A stretch of DNA of 64,000 nucleotides, taken from NCBI GenBank assembly GCA_030248135.1, contig JASANC010003838.1, positions 1 to 64,000 of the forward strand, in the 5' to 3' direction. The number at the start of each line of letters is the position of its first letter. Position 1 is the stretch's first letter. The DNA comes from Theristus sp. LFF4_11. Its lineage: Eukaryota; Nematoda; Chromadorea; Monhysterida; Xyalidae. The notes beneath the pieces are model-generated. The model had not been told where the DNA came from and ran no database searches. It was given only the letters and a program-made list of their open reading frames with translations. Both the position numbers and the translations under genes were made by a program. Below, one piece after another: positions 11,108-23,600 of this stretch.

Positions 11108-12243
11108 CTAGGAGTTATAGAAAGAAAAATCAAAAGTCAGACACGATTGCCAGTGAAATTTGAAGAAACTAAAACGCACAGGACAGTGATCGAAAACGGC
11201 TCGCTTTTATTTCGTTCTGTGGCCAATTGAGCGACAATTACAGTTGTGCACGGGTGTCCTTTTCTGCATAATTGCTTCTTTGTTTCTTGTAATTGGCCGT
11301 CTTCGTTCTTCGTAGGATAATTACCATGTGCTTTCTAACTTTTTAAAGGACAAAAGCTGTGGGGCAGTGGGGAATCTCTGCCGGTAGAAAGCTCCGCATG
11401 ACAAATGTGCCTCCTCACGTCGTAGGGCGTACGGTCCGCCCGAGAAAAGTAGTTTTTTCGGTTGTGAGTCAATTTTCAGGCTCAATAAACGTGCAGCAAA
11501 CTTGTTTCATTCAATTTTTCTTTACAGGACAAAAAACTACCAAATTCCAGCAGCCGTAGCCTGCATCAAAGTGCCGCCATTGTTCATAGCATTCCATTAT
11601 ACACGCCATTTAACGTGCCATGCGAATAAAAAATATTGTGTGTGAAAGTACAGTGCATTTCGGTGCACCAGATTTACTGTAGACGCTGGAAGCATTTTTT
11701 TGGCAATATGGCAACATCGCTGACATGATATCGCGACTTGATTTTAGTTGTACCGTGCACCTCAAGGAGCATCTGCGGTTAGTCTGGTTTATCGACACGC
11801 TGTATTTTTTTCACACAGAATTTTTAATGCTGTAATTTTTAATTTTTATAACACGCTGAATAGCATCGACAATTTGTACATGATATGAACAATGGCAAGC
11901 ACTTTGGCACTGGTTATGGCATGATATTTGGTAGTAAATTATTGCTGCTCATTAAATACACCAATTTTATTGCATCACCAGTTTGTTTTGCAACACGTTT
12001 TAATCAATCACGACCTGCTGGTTCTCGCAAATCACTAAAGAATCAATGGTTGAGATCAAGAAGCGTCTTGATGAAAAAAAACAGAAATAATACACAAAAT
12101 GTTCAAGCACGAGCACGCCGACGGGGACGCATCCAAACTGAACGCGTCGTGTTGTTCAGCAGTGGATCTAGAATTGGAAACCAGACCTTTTTTCTGGTCT
12201 AAGGGAGTGCAAATAATTTGGATTTGCTCTGCTGAAACGTGCA
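11108..12243. other. Spacer between Gly-rich gene and RGR-repeat gene
   Basis: It probably contains the missing first exon of the Gly-rich gene and the 3' flank of the gene ending at 12244. No exon could be assigned with confidence. Confidence 0.4.
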
Positions 12244-15200
12244 TTACGAACCAGATGCCTGGCTGGAGGGCTCCGACGTTTCATCGTTTGCCTCAGTCAG
12301 TTTAGCCGAATGGGCAACAAGTTGACCGGAGATGCGAGCTGCAGCTGAAAATAAAAAAAAAAGCTGCAAAAATACACAAAAAGCCAAAGTTCGCACAGGA
12401 AACCACTGTTCACCTCTGGGTGCGGTCACTCGGCGTCCACGACCGGCGGTCATCGTTTTATGAAGCGGGCTGGTCGACTGCGGTTCTTTGTCCGATGTGA
12501 AAATGCGGACTCGGGCTGCTGAAGTACGGTTCAGACCCGCTGAAAAAAGTTGTCTGCACTTCCAGAGGATACGTTGCAAGCAAAACATTGACATCATCAC
12601 CGTCAGCTTCATACGACCAACCTTTCGATCGTCCACGGCCCGCGGTTTTTGTAGTTCTTTGTTTATGACTGTTTGTCTGCTGTTCATCGTCCGATTCTAT
12701 GATCCGTACTCGGCGGGCTGCAGAAGCACGGCTTGGCGCAGCTGAAAATCAAAATCGTATACGCCCAGTAGCACGCAATCCAGTCACTCACAAAGGTCAC
12801 CATTGGTAAGCTTTTATCGACAAACCATTCGAACGTCCACGGCCGATGTCACGATTTTATTTCCCCGTGTTTTTATTTCCCCGCACGGGAATTTAACCTT
12901 GGTGCTAAATCCCCGTACGGGGAATGGACTATGGTGTTAATTCCCCGTAGCCGTTTTAAAAATCCCGTATGCAGTATTTCCAAATCCAGCTGAATACAGG
13001 CTGTCACATGCCCACAATACAACGCGAATCCGTGTGCGGTGCAGTGCAAATCGTAGTGTGCATTTTATTCACATGCAGAAATAAGAGGAAATGGAGCACA
13101 CTTGAGGAAATAAATTTGTCACGTGTGAGAAAGAGGTGCAAAGTGAGTAGCACATGTGCAATTCGAACAACACAAAAAGCAGTGTTGTTTTTAAGAAAAA
13201 AACAAAAATAAAACACTTTTGAATAAATAGCATAGAACAAAACAACAACAACGCAAATTGTGTAAATCGAGCAACAATACATGAAATTCAACAGTTTTTG
13301 AAGCACAGAAATCATAAATTGGGGGTGCAAGAAGAAGACAGAAAACCAATAATCACGCGTGAATAAGAGTGATCAAATTGAATGGCGTGAAAATTCACGT
13401 GACGCTTGTTTTGGCCGCCTTCGACGTGCTGCTTCAGCACCCAATCCGGATAAATGCGATCATTTTCTGGACTTGTCAAATACGTGACAACCTCCTGGTA
13501 CAGCTGCGGATCCATTGCTTGGTGACTAGCAAAAAAATTGAAGTGCACTTTTAGAACCAAAAAGTAAAACAAAAACACGTTTGAAAATGTTCAATGAGTG
13601 AAAACAATCCAACAGAGCAAACGAAACAAAATTGACAGAGAAAAATATAAGTTCACTTTTAAAATAAAAAAGTACAATTAAAACATCTTTGAAAGAGTTG
13701 TATGAGTGAAAACAAATCCAGCAAAGCAAACGAAACAAAATGACAGGTAAAAAACCAACCGAACAGCATGAATAAAAAAGTCTGCAAACGCAAAACGGTC
13801 CATGACTGGGACATTTTGGGTACAGTATGGCCGAATAAATAAGGCAGCCCGTCAAGGCGGGATCCGTCGCAGACTAGGAGTTGTCTTTTTCAAAAATGCC
13901 AACATAACTCCAAATCATGTGTTCAAGGGAGCAAGAATGAACATAATAACACGAAGAATCCATTAGTCTAAAAAAACACGTCAAATTTGGCACACATGTT
14001 GGTTTCTGAACGTCTATTTTCTTTCATTCAAATTTCGCGCGCTCCTTGCACCCTGAAAAAAGCTGCCATGTTTACTCGGTCATTCCGTAGGTGTATCGAT
14101 AACTGTGACGTAATTATGCACCTGGGTGAACATGCCACACTAGTTAGTGAGTGTTTCAATTCTGTGGCCAGTAACCAAAACGTAATTCACACGATACGTG
14201 TTTTTCTCTTTGCGTCCACTTTGTTCTCTTTATTTCACATCATTGTTGAAGTGATATTTGTGATACGTTACCATTTGCACCGCACACGGATTCGCGTTGT
14301 ATTGTGGGCATGTGACAGCCTGTATTCAGCTGGATTTGGAAATACTGCATACGGGGTTTTTAAAACGGCTACGGGGAATTAACACCATAGTCCATTCCCC
14401 GTACGGGGATTTAGCACCAAGGTTAAATCCCCGTGCGAGGAAATAAAAACACGGGGAAATAAAATCGTGACACCGACAGTTTTGGTTCTTCGTTTCGGAC
14501 TGGTCGTTTGCAGCTGTTCATCGTCCGATTCTATGATCTGGACTCGGCGGGCTGCCGAAGAAGCTCTGTGTGGCGCAGCTGGAAATCTAAGTCCTATACG
14601 TCCAGTAAGCAGTCACTCACAAAGGTCACCATTGGTAAGCTTTTATCGACAAACCTTTCGAACGTCCACGGCCGACGGTTTTGGTTCTTCGTTTTGAACT
14701 AGTCGTTGGCTGTTCATCGTCCGACGAAACAACGCGGGCTACCGAAGCACGGCGTGAAGTAGCTGAAAGTGCGGATTCGCGCATCACAACGATATGTTGA
14801 TTTGTTGTGAAAAATCTTCACTGGTCCGCAGCTTCAACAGGGAAACCTTTGGCACGTCCACGACTGGCGGGGGTCGTCGTTCTTCGTTCAGCACTGGTCG
14901 TCTGTTTTTCAGGGCCCATAAGGGTTGCCGAAGAACGGCGCGAAGCAGCTGAAAAAACGTATCCGTGCATCATATTGAATCTGAATCTGGCAGAAATCTG
15001 AATTGGTTACGGGAAAACCTTTGGCTCGTCCACGTCCAATGGTCCCGGCGGCCGTCGTTCTACGTCGAGCGCTGACCATGTGCGTCTCGTCGTTCAATGC
15101 TACGACGCGGGCTCGTGGAGCACCTGGAAAGGCCACACAGCTCACTTGGTGTGACATCAACAAAACTGGCACTACGGTACACCTTTGGCACGTCCACGGC

Positions 15201-15576
15201 CGCGGCGAGCGTTTGTCGTCGTTCGTTGTTTCGGTGGGCGCGCAGCAGGGGGGCGGCGACGTCGTGCGGGAACGGATCGAGAACGAGAACGACGACGCGC
15301 GCTCGAGGCAGCAGTGCTCCGGCGACGCCTGACCACCGTCGGAGTTGATGATCGTGAACGCGTGGACGCTGCTGTGGTAGTTGGTCGATGACGACGTCGC
15401 CCAGCGGTGGAGCGACGACGAGTTCCGGCACTCTTTGATTGGACAATTTTGCTCGTTGGCGCACGACGACGACGCACAACAGCAGACACCGGCTGCTGCT
15501 GCTGCTGCTCTGCATTGTCTCGAACTGAGACGGATGATGTTGATGACAATGAGTACGAAACAAGACGGGCGGGCAT
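12244..15576 (-). CDS. Repeated-exon basic protein with RGR (AT-hook-like) motifs, disrupted by a transposon
   Basis: Eight exons on the minus strand: 15576-15183, 15123-15019, 14948-14847, 14762-14655, 14578-14473 plus 12842-12826 (split by a transposon), 12741-12622, 12539-12414 and 12344-12244 (TAA). Every internal exon is 102-126 nt, starts and ends in phase 1, and ends near a (G/S)RGR(S/A)KG-like motif just before the donor. Exon 1 is Arg/Ser-rich with RRRR and RRGRGRAKG. Several exons share SDDEQ and SxKRRTKT. Without the insert the gene encodes 392 aa, and the split exon becomes exactly 123 nt, in frame. RGR resembles an AT-hook core but lacks the following Pro, so DNA binding is only a suggestion. 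With the insert in place the exon is broken; skipping it would keep frame. Confidence 0.75.
12847..14472. mobile_element. Ginger1-like DNA transposon (non-autonomous or decayed)
   Basis: A 1,626-bp element has 197-bp terminal inverted repeats (12847-13043 and 14276-14472) with only a few differences. The ends read TGTCACGATTTTATTTCCCC. It is flanked by CCGA on both sides (12843-12846 and 14473-14476). Ginger1 elements are known for TGTNR ends, inverted repeats in this size range and 4-bp duplications, and encode an integrase-type transposase. On the minus strand around 13516-13380 a frame starting MDPQLYQEVVTYLTSP could be a transposase remnant, but no DDE core is visible. A tandem duplication of about 115 bp lies at 13552-13745. 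The insertion sits inside a coding exon of the RGR-repeat gene. Confidence 0.72.
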
Positions 15577-16409
15577 TTTCAGTGAGGAACTTTGGGTCTG
15601 CTGCGTTAATTCGTAATTGATGATGATAAAAACAATAATCGATTCTTCACGTGAAAATCGAGTGTGCTTTTGGAGTTTTGTAGCGTTTGTGCAGGAGAAG
15701 TTTCATATCGTTTGTGCAGCTGTTCAGTGAAAAAAATATTGACGTATATATATTTTACCGCACTGTGATTCAAACGACGGATGGTATCCCAATATTCTCA
15801 CTGCCTTGATCTTGTTTGTCAATCTCATTGGATTGAACAAATTCGTCGGGTGGCATCGATTACAAAAAAAGTCATTTGTGTGTGTGTATATATCTTTCCA
15901 AGTTAAGAGGCTGTCCGCGACCGCGACTCAGACAGCCCGATTCCGGCCAGCCCATTTTTCGACTTTCAGTTTTCGACATTCTGATAGGGGGAATAGTTAG
16001 ATATACGAAAGAAACTCTCCCAAAAAAATTTTCAGCCCCTAAGACCCACTGTGGCGAGCTGTGGGGCCTTGAGACCGAAGGCAGGTCTTTTTTTTTAAGT
16101 TTGAAAAAAAAATCCAAATTTAAAAAAAAACGAAAAAAAATAAAAAAATTTTTTTTTCAAAGCCCCTAACCCTAGGCCTGCCGCCTGCCTGCCTGATCGC
16201 CTGACGGGACGGTCACATCGATCCATCATCCGTTTCTGCACCTACGCCATGACAACCGAACTGAAATTTCGTGCGGTTCACAAGCAAGCAGATGATGAGG
16301 CGCTGCCGTGAAAGCAAACGCATCATCTGAGTTACTGTTTCCTTTGCCTTTCTATCCTCGTCCTCATCGAAGAAACGCCGACGAACGTTCATTTTTCACC
16401 AACGACACG
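15577..16409. other. Divergent intergenic region between RGR-repeat gene and CCDC51
   Basis: The two genes are transcribed away from each other from here, so this region should hold both promoters. It includes a block at 15908-16200 with long A/T runs and a CTGCCTGCCTGC run near 16180. No clear TATA box could be assigned. Confidence 0.45.
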
Positions 16410-19400
16410 ATGCTTTGCGCTCGGTGCAGATTGTTTTCGAGAAGTGCGTCAACGGCGGCGGCGCCGATCCGTTTTGTTCGACAGCGGCATTCGCTCTCAA
16501 ACGGCACAACAACGACAAGGTTGATTTTCGGTTTCGGCAATCCATCATCATCAGCAGCGACTCAGAGGACCGCTCAACACGGCTGTGGTAATAATCTGCA
16601 AAATTTTCAACAACAAATTCAAAGGCAACAAAGCCAGCAGGCCGCCGCCGCCGCTGCAGTTCCGTCGTCCACAGATCCAGCAGAAGCAAATCCAGAATCG
16701 ACCGTTCTTACTGCACCGCAGCAGTCAGCAACGTCAGCAGATTTCGTCAGCTCCTCTGCTGAAACACGAAACATTGAAGCGGGAAACGCCGAGAGAACGC
16801 CAAGAAATTTGTCTGATACGGCTGCTGTGCAAACGTCGATCGATGTGGAGGAGAGCAAAGTGCAACGGCGCTTCTATCAGATTATGGAACGCTATGAGGA
16901 TCTGATTGGGTTGACGGCCGTGAGAGTGGCGCAGCAGAACTGCCTGGAGGTGCGTTTGTACTGGCGCCGCTGGAAGAGTTTTCGGTGTGTTTGTGATTGT
17001 TGGATTGCAATCGATGGATTGGATTTGATTGCTCTAACATTTATTTGCTTTATAAATCACGAAAACGAAACAATAGTGTCGGATTCTGAAGTCCATCAGC
17101 CCAGTATTGCCTCGAGACGTGTTCATCGTCTCGTTAGTACCATTCTCCAATATCCACTCGTGGTTTGTGGACAACCGTATGGCAAAACCGTTTTTTTTTT
17201 CTCCAGATGGAGCGTCAGTTTCTCGGCGCCCAGGAGCGACGCCGCGAGCGACAGCACGAACTGCGCTCGGTGCAGATGCGCCTGAAGGCGATACACGCGG
17301 AGCTGGACAAGACGTCGCGCGGCGAGGATCGATATCTGCACTTGCTGACCGAGGAGCACAACGAGATCAAGGAGGAGCGTCGATTGATCGAGTCGGTCGA
17401 CGGCATCGAGAAGGATGAACGGCTGAAGTTTCAGGCGTGAGTTTTTGTGTTGTTCGAGAGGGGCACATCACTGATGAGGCCACCCGTCTTCTGCAAATGA
17501 TGTTGGCCAGGCAGAGAACTACCATACAAATTGGTTGATTCGTGTGTCGTTGATCTCTCGTGTCGTGTGTGGCGCTTGTTCCGTATGGAGTGGGAGCGGG
17601 CTGGTCCGGCCGATGTCACGTTTCAGTCGAATGAATCCTGATTGTTTGAATGACGTTAGTTTTGTTTGCTTGATCGTGCACGCAAGATTGAGCAGACAAA
17701 ACGCGATGTTGGCTTGTTGTAAATATCATCATTTCCTCATGCATTATAATTTGACGTGATCAATGTCGTAAAAAATAAAAGTCTTCGTCCGAAAACCGTG
17801 CACTTTCTTCCACAACCGTATTTTTTTCAATATGCGTTTCAATGTGACGTTGCACGGCGGCACACAAAGAAACGTAGCAGAGAAACAAACATGCACTGCT
17901 GCGCACGTGTGGTGTGTGTCGGTGCGGTGCGGCTGTTTGCTTCTCACCACCGCGCCGCATTGCCTGGAAATGGAAATTGCGTTTGCGTGCGCGCTGTAAT
18001 GAGGTGCACAGTTTTCAGACAAGAACGTCACCGACTCTGCCGATTAGTAAAAATAAGAAAAAACCAGTTTTTTTCTCTCGCAGCCTCTCCTCCTACCTAC
18101 GCGAGAGTCACGAAAAAGAGCGCGAGCGGGCGGAGCGCACGAAATACTGGTCGCTGATTGGCTCGGCGACCGGTGCCGTCATTGGGATCCTCGGCGCCAC
18201 CATAAACAATCGCCTGCGAATGCGAGAGTTACGGAGTATTGTCACCGATTCGGAGCCGGCAAAAACGCGAACGCTGTTGAGCGAACTCGGCGGACTGGTC
18301 GGCACGCAACAGGCGCAGGTACGATCGTTTTCTGTTTTTTTGGTTTGGTGTTGCGACTCGATGCGTTTGGCCAGACATGGAACGAAAATTAGTGTCATGC
18401 CTGATGCGGCAATTCAAACTTGCCTAAAGTGGGTCGGAGACGGATTTTGACTCAGGTACTCGGGACACAAATGTTGAATTCCCGCGTCCTTGATGGAATC
18501 CCATACAAGATGGACGCCTCATATAAATCGACGCTTTTGAGCAATTTTATCAGTCGTCAAGTGCCGATGATGAAGCCAGTTCATCAATAGCGGTTTCTTG
18601 ATGGCATGAACGGCGCCAAAAAAGCCGAACTTACAAGCAACGTTTTCCCCCACGTCACCGCTTCTGCAATTCCGTTCCCGTGTCGCTGTTCTCGATTTTC
18701 GATAGCACAGGTTGCGGCGTTCATGGCCGACGTTCGTGCGATGCTCGCCGGACAGTCGGTGATCAAGTCGGCCGCTATAAATACGGAACATGAAACATCA
18801 CCGAATACGGTGTTGCCGTTGCCGAGTGCACTGCAGTCGGATTCAGAAACGCTGATTTTGGACGCCATCAAAACGCAGGAGGAAAAACTGGAAACTGAAA
18901 TGCAGCAGCTGAAGCGAATGGTGGCGGCGGAGCACGGGTGGGTCTTTTGGAGGGGGGGGGGGGTTGGAGTTCTGTTGATTGGCTTGGTGATGAGACGAAT
19001 GAATTTGATGTGCCGATTGATTTTCATGGCAGTGTCAAGAACTCATAGTTTTTTAGAACTCAAACGCGTAAAAACAACTTGATTCCCGCCCACTCGTCGA
19101 CTGCATGGTTCATACTGGTGTGATCGTTTACCATTCCTTTGAGTTCAAATGCAACCAATCGGCTCACGCTTTCTAAAGGCAAAAACACCATTCAGCTTTT
19201 TGTCCGCACGCACAGACGTCGTTCTAAATCCCGTGCGCAAACTAATTGTGTCCGAAATGTAAGATAGCACACACAACGCGATTCTAAATCGCGTGGCCAT
19301 TTTTTAAGTGTCGCGTCCGTGCGTACGCACAAAAAAACTAATTGCTAAATCCCTCTTAAATGCAGCCAATCAGCGCGCCACACTTCAAATCCCCAGCCAG

Positions 19401-19636
19401 CCCAGGTTTCCGGTGGCATTCAAAACCATTTCAAAGAGTTTCGTCGCAGGTATCGCGAAGAAGGCGACGACAGTGAGACGCTGGTGTATGTCGGTCCGGA
19501 GCTCTCGTCAATGCTGGCCGAAACAGCCTCAAACCTGGAGGCAAAAATGAAGATGCAAACCGTCATTGCGGTGGTCGCCGTCTACACCGCGCTGGCGCTC
19601 ACGATACCGATTATATTTGCGTTGGCTAGGGGCTGA
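16410..19636 (+). CDS. CCDC51: CCDC51 homologue, mitochondrial potassium channel subunit (MITOK)
   Basis: Five exons join in phase: 16410-16949, 17207-17436, 18084-18318, 18711-18937 and 19450-19636 (TGA), giving 472 aa; human CCDC51 is about 411. The start MLCARCRLFSRSAS with later Arg-rich sequence is a good mitochondrial targeting peptide; an in-frame ATG at 16308 would add 34 residues. A Gln/Ala/Ser-rich spacer follows, then MERYEDLIGLTAV and a long charged coiled coil across exon 2 (ERRRERQHELRSVQ). TM1 lies about residues 278-298 (YWSLIGSATGAVIGILG), after ESHEKERERAERTK, a family hallmark. TM2 lies near the C-terminus (TVIAVVAVYTALALTIPIIF). CCDC51 forms the pore of the ATP-sensitive K+ channel in the inner membrane. 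Intron 2 carries two repeat fragments. Confidence 0.85.
17451..17542 (+). repeat. Intronic hairpin repeat family (GCACATCACTGATGAGGCC), copy A
   Basis: One of five copies (17451, 30563, 56390, 60603 and, reversed, 62464). The shared unit is about 100 bp: AGAGGGG, CACATCACTGATGAGGCCA, CCCCTCT, TTCTGCATATGATGTTGGCC, AGGCCGAAATGCAGAGAA, and an end near CTGGTTGATT. This copy begins 14 nt after the exon-2 donor of CCDC51 and lacks the GCCGAAAT part. Confidence 0.8.
17770..17925 (+). mobile_element. LTR-like fragment related to 25395-25560
   Basis: It shares an AAAGTC.TCGTC.GAAAACC block followed by GTGCACT, and a downstream AAACATG...GCACGTGTG block, with the LTR-type sequence in the SLC16-like gene. 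It lies in CCDC51 intron 2. Only a short diverged piece is left. Confidence 0.5.
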
Positions 19637-20658
19637 GTTGAATTCCATTGGGGTTTCCTGTTACTATGTGAAAAGTTTATCTCCATGTTTCTGTTTTTTT
19701 TGTGTTTTTTTCCTTTGCGGCGATTCGATAATTTGCCTGTTGTTCAATGTTTCGGATTCTCTTTTCTTCTTCTCTTTATTTCGTCACGTACTCGAGCTGC
19801 CGTTGTAATAATAAAAATGGAAATCCAATTGAGTGTAGAACAGTGAGCTTCTGTGCCTAACCAAATTTCCATGGTAACTTGATACATCTAGGTGATTTTA
19901 ATTTCCGTTTTTTTTCTGAGATTGTTGCTTCGTCATGTTAGTCCGGTGTATGTATGGAATAGTGGTCTTTTGTTATAATTCCATTCGTGTTTCAAATTTG
20001 TTACGCTTTTAAATGCTGTAAAGCTGTGTGATTCAACTTACGTTTAAACTTCGATAGTTTTTGTATGACCGGTTTTGTTGAATTTTTAGGTTTTTTAGCG
20101 TGATTTGTTGATTTCTTGTGTTCATTGTTGTGTCTAGGAAGAATTCGCATTTTGAGAGTTCTATGGTTTTTTATCTTGTTAGATTCCTGTGTTGTTATTG
20201 CTTAAGCTGTTTTTTCCAAAGTTCACAAAACAAGCAACTTTTGCTGAATTTAACCGGATTTGACATGAGCAGATTTTACAGAGCGGTCATTCTGCCAAAC
20301 AACAAACGCGGTTTTTTGTTTGCTTTTGCTGTTTTATTGTTGACAATAAAAAACGGTATGAAAATATCGGTATTTGCGCAGAACAAACAACGCAAAATAA
20401 AATCTTACATCACAGTTTGTTGGAGTCTATCATTAAAGCAAGTTGGTTATTGATCCACTCTGCCATTGTTGGTGGAAAGCTGTTCAAAATCTCGTCATCC
20501 GATACAAAATCTCTGTAATTCTTTGAAATCAGTCCACGGCAGGGCCGAAAAAGGACCGTTCGAAGCGAAGAGAAGGGCGCAGTGCAGTCTGGCACCATGG
20601 CCTTGCTTGCTCTGATTGGCTACAATTGATTTGTAATCATAAGATCCGGCCAATCAGC
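19637..20658. other. CCDC51 3' flank and promoter region of the SLC16-like gene
   Basis: T-rich sequence after the CCDC51 stop, with A-rich poly(A)-signal-like sites near 19808-19814 and AATAAA near 20396. No coding exon is supported. Confidence 0.5.
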
Positions 20659-23600
20659 ATGCAGCCACCAATTGACCACGGCTGGGCGTGGCTGGTGCTA
20701 GCTGGTAAGCTCTTTGTGTTTGTTGTTTGGCAGCCAATCAATGTGTGTCAGTTTTTTTATTTGTGCCAGTCAATACGTGCATTTCCGTGAAGTCTGCCCC
20801 GGACCGGTTTGTTTTCGTCAATCAAATTTTAGTTGATCAATGCGGGTTTGCTGCATTGTGTTGGTTTGGACGAATCCGGTGATTCCAATTCACAATCAGC
20901 CGGTCAGCTAATTGCCTATACTTTCTCGTTCCACTATAATTTACAACGTGCACGCACTGTTGCTTGCGATTTCGCCTGGCAAGCGTATACCGCGGGCCAC
21001 CAGGCTCGTCAGTACGAGAAGGCCCGGGCTGCAATGTTCCGCTACCACAATACACATGTTGCAGCAACGCAAACACAGCGTCTTCAGACTGGCACTTTTT
21101 TGTAGTGCGTGTTTTCATTGCAGGCGCGTTCTTGAACCAGCTGCTGCTGATGTGCATCGCGCGCTCGATCGGTCTGATCTTTGTGGTGCTCCAAGAGACG
21201 TACCACGGCACGGCCACGATGACTGGCATGATGCATGCGCTCATCACGGCCATCGTGTTCTTCGGCGGTCAGTGCTGTTGTTTTATGGGTTTCCGTGTAT
21301 CTCATGCTGTCTCACCAGTTTTAGCCGGCGCATCCCACATTCTTGCAAAATAAAATGAATGAATGAAGTTTGCTGCAGTTTCTATTTCTGTATCATATGC
21401 AGTTTGCTGAGTCGTTGGTGGCCACATGGATGTATGCTTTGCTTTGGAGGCGGTGTTTGGCGCTGCGCAGATCGCATGCGGATCACGTGGTCACCAACCA
21501 ACCAATCAGCTGATTGCGTGTAATTTACTGTGTAACTAGCGCTTCGTTTGAGAAGACTAGGAGTGCCAGTTCCTTATTGTTCGGCTGTACTGTACAAAGT
21601 GCACATGAGAATAGTAGGTGGCCTCGGCTGGATGGTAGGCCCATTAGACTCGGCTCTGTTACTCAGGGCTCAACAGCTCTTCAACGGCTCAATTGTGCAC
21701 AGGCATTTTATCACAAAAAAATGGCGGTTGGCCCCTGCTTCATTGATTGATCTAATCACGTTAGTGGTACAAAAAACGGTGTTTCACTGAGAAAATTCTG
21801 TGTTTTTTTCATTTCATCCAAAGCCAATTGTTGCAGCGCCCGTCTTCACCGGCCTGGGTGACATGTTCACCGTTCGTGCGGTCGTGATGACAGGCGGGGT
21901 GCTGCAGATGCTCGGTGGACTCTTGGCCTCACGCTCTGTTTCACTGCCGTTCGTCATATTCACGTTCGGCATCGTGTTTGGTTCGGTGGCTTACCTTTTT
22001 TTCTGTTACAGTGTTTTCTTTGGCCTTTTGCTGAAAGTTTTGGTTGTTTTTTGTGCGCGTTCTTGTTTTTGCGACACATTTCAGCTGGATACTGAAATGG
22101 TGGTTTTTTAGGTTTGTAGAATGTAGATGTGGGCGGGCAAATTTTTTTTAAACAATTTTAGTAAAGCAGCACGGTTGTTGTGAAGAAAGTCGACTGCAGT
22201 AATTTGAATTGGATATTCAATCATCCCATTGCCATGAAAAAAACGTTCTGGCGGCACACAAAAAACTCCCCTTTTTCCGAAACCAGGACTCGGCACCGGC
22301 ATGGTAACGTCGAACGGTCTGGTGATCATTTCGCGGTACTTCGACAAACGCAGGGCGATGGCGAACGCACTGCTGTTCACTTCTGGCGGCATCGGCGGAA
22401 TCGTGGGACCAATCATGTTTCGATACTTTATTGATTTGTATGGAGCGCCGCAGGTGGGCACTGGCATTGATTGGTGTTGTGTTGTTTTTTGAACCCTGTT
22501 TGTTTGTGATTGATTGTGTATGAATGTGTGCTCTTGACGCTGGTTTTGTGTTCGTTCAGTTGGTCAGATTTAGGCGTCTAAACTAAACGCGTCTTCTGCG
22601 CTTAGTCGAACTTTTTGCCGTTAATCCGTTGCATTGAATGATCGTGTGACACTCAGCGCAAATGAAATATTCGAATCAATCAGCCCAGCGAACTACATAG
22701 AGCTCCTTTTCACTTTATAAAATGTCATATTTGTGTGATTCGAAGTTTTTTTCGAAATTTCAGATATTCCTGTTCATCGCCGCCTGGTCGTTCCAGTCAT
22801 GCATCGGTGGCAGTCTATTTCGCCCGCTTACGTTTTGGGCAAAAATTCGGTCGCACGACAACGATGCGAACCGAAAGCCGATCGAAAACGCCACAAGTAC
22901 CGAACGGGATTGCAAAAATGGCGACATTACAAAGTTTGATTCTGATCGCCAATCGTCAAAAGTGACGACAACGCCACGCGAAAAACTGACATTAAAAGTT
23001 GACGAGTCCGCAACGAAAGACAGTTTGCTTCTGCACGAAGCGAAAAGCGAAGAATCCAGAGACCAGATAAAAAACGCCGCAAATACTGTCGAATTAACAA
23101 ATTATCGGACAAACAAACGTTCGAAGCTGCGCGGTGAAGATCTCGAGGATGAGAAATTGATGGACGACAGCGACACGGACTCAATTCCGGCGAGATATTT
23201 GAGCGCGCTGAACTTGGCGACCGTGTCCGTTGCGGATTTGCCTGCGGAGGTGAGCACACATTTGATTGGAGTTTTGAAAGTTGTATTAGTTGAACGTGTG
23301 GATCAACAGCGGACTGATTTCATTGATGCACCCAGCCACGTTTGAAATCGACGCGCTGATTGGCTGCCGATTGTGCGTATGAGTCAGCCAATCAGAGGGC
23401 TGTGACGACTGGAATTGGACGGCAGTTTCTTGTTTCGCAAGGTTCATTCTTGGAATACTGCAACGCTGAGCTGTTGCTGAATTTGGTAGCGTCAATGTGT
23501 CGCGACAACGAACCATCGATTTTGATTCGACTCGAAACGATGCCACAATTTATCAGCCCATTTTTGAATAGCTTAAAAAATTTGAAAATTTTAAACTCAG

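Noticed and set aside
12847..14472. The insertion in the RGR-repeat gene acting as an intron
   Set aside because: The borders are TGTCAC...GTGACA with a CCGA duplication; there are no GT-AG sites at the junctions.
15060..15563. 167-codon minus-strand ORF in another frame over the Arg-rich exon
   Set aside because: It is a shadow frame of the exon 15576-15183; only the other frame keeps phase with the seven following exons.
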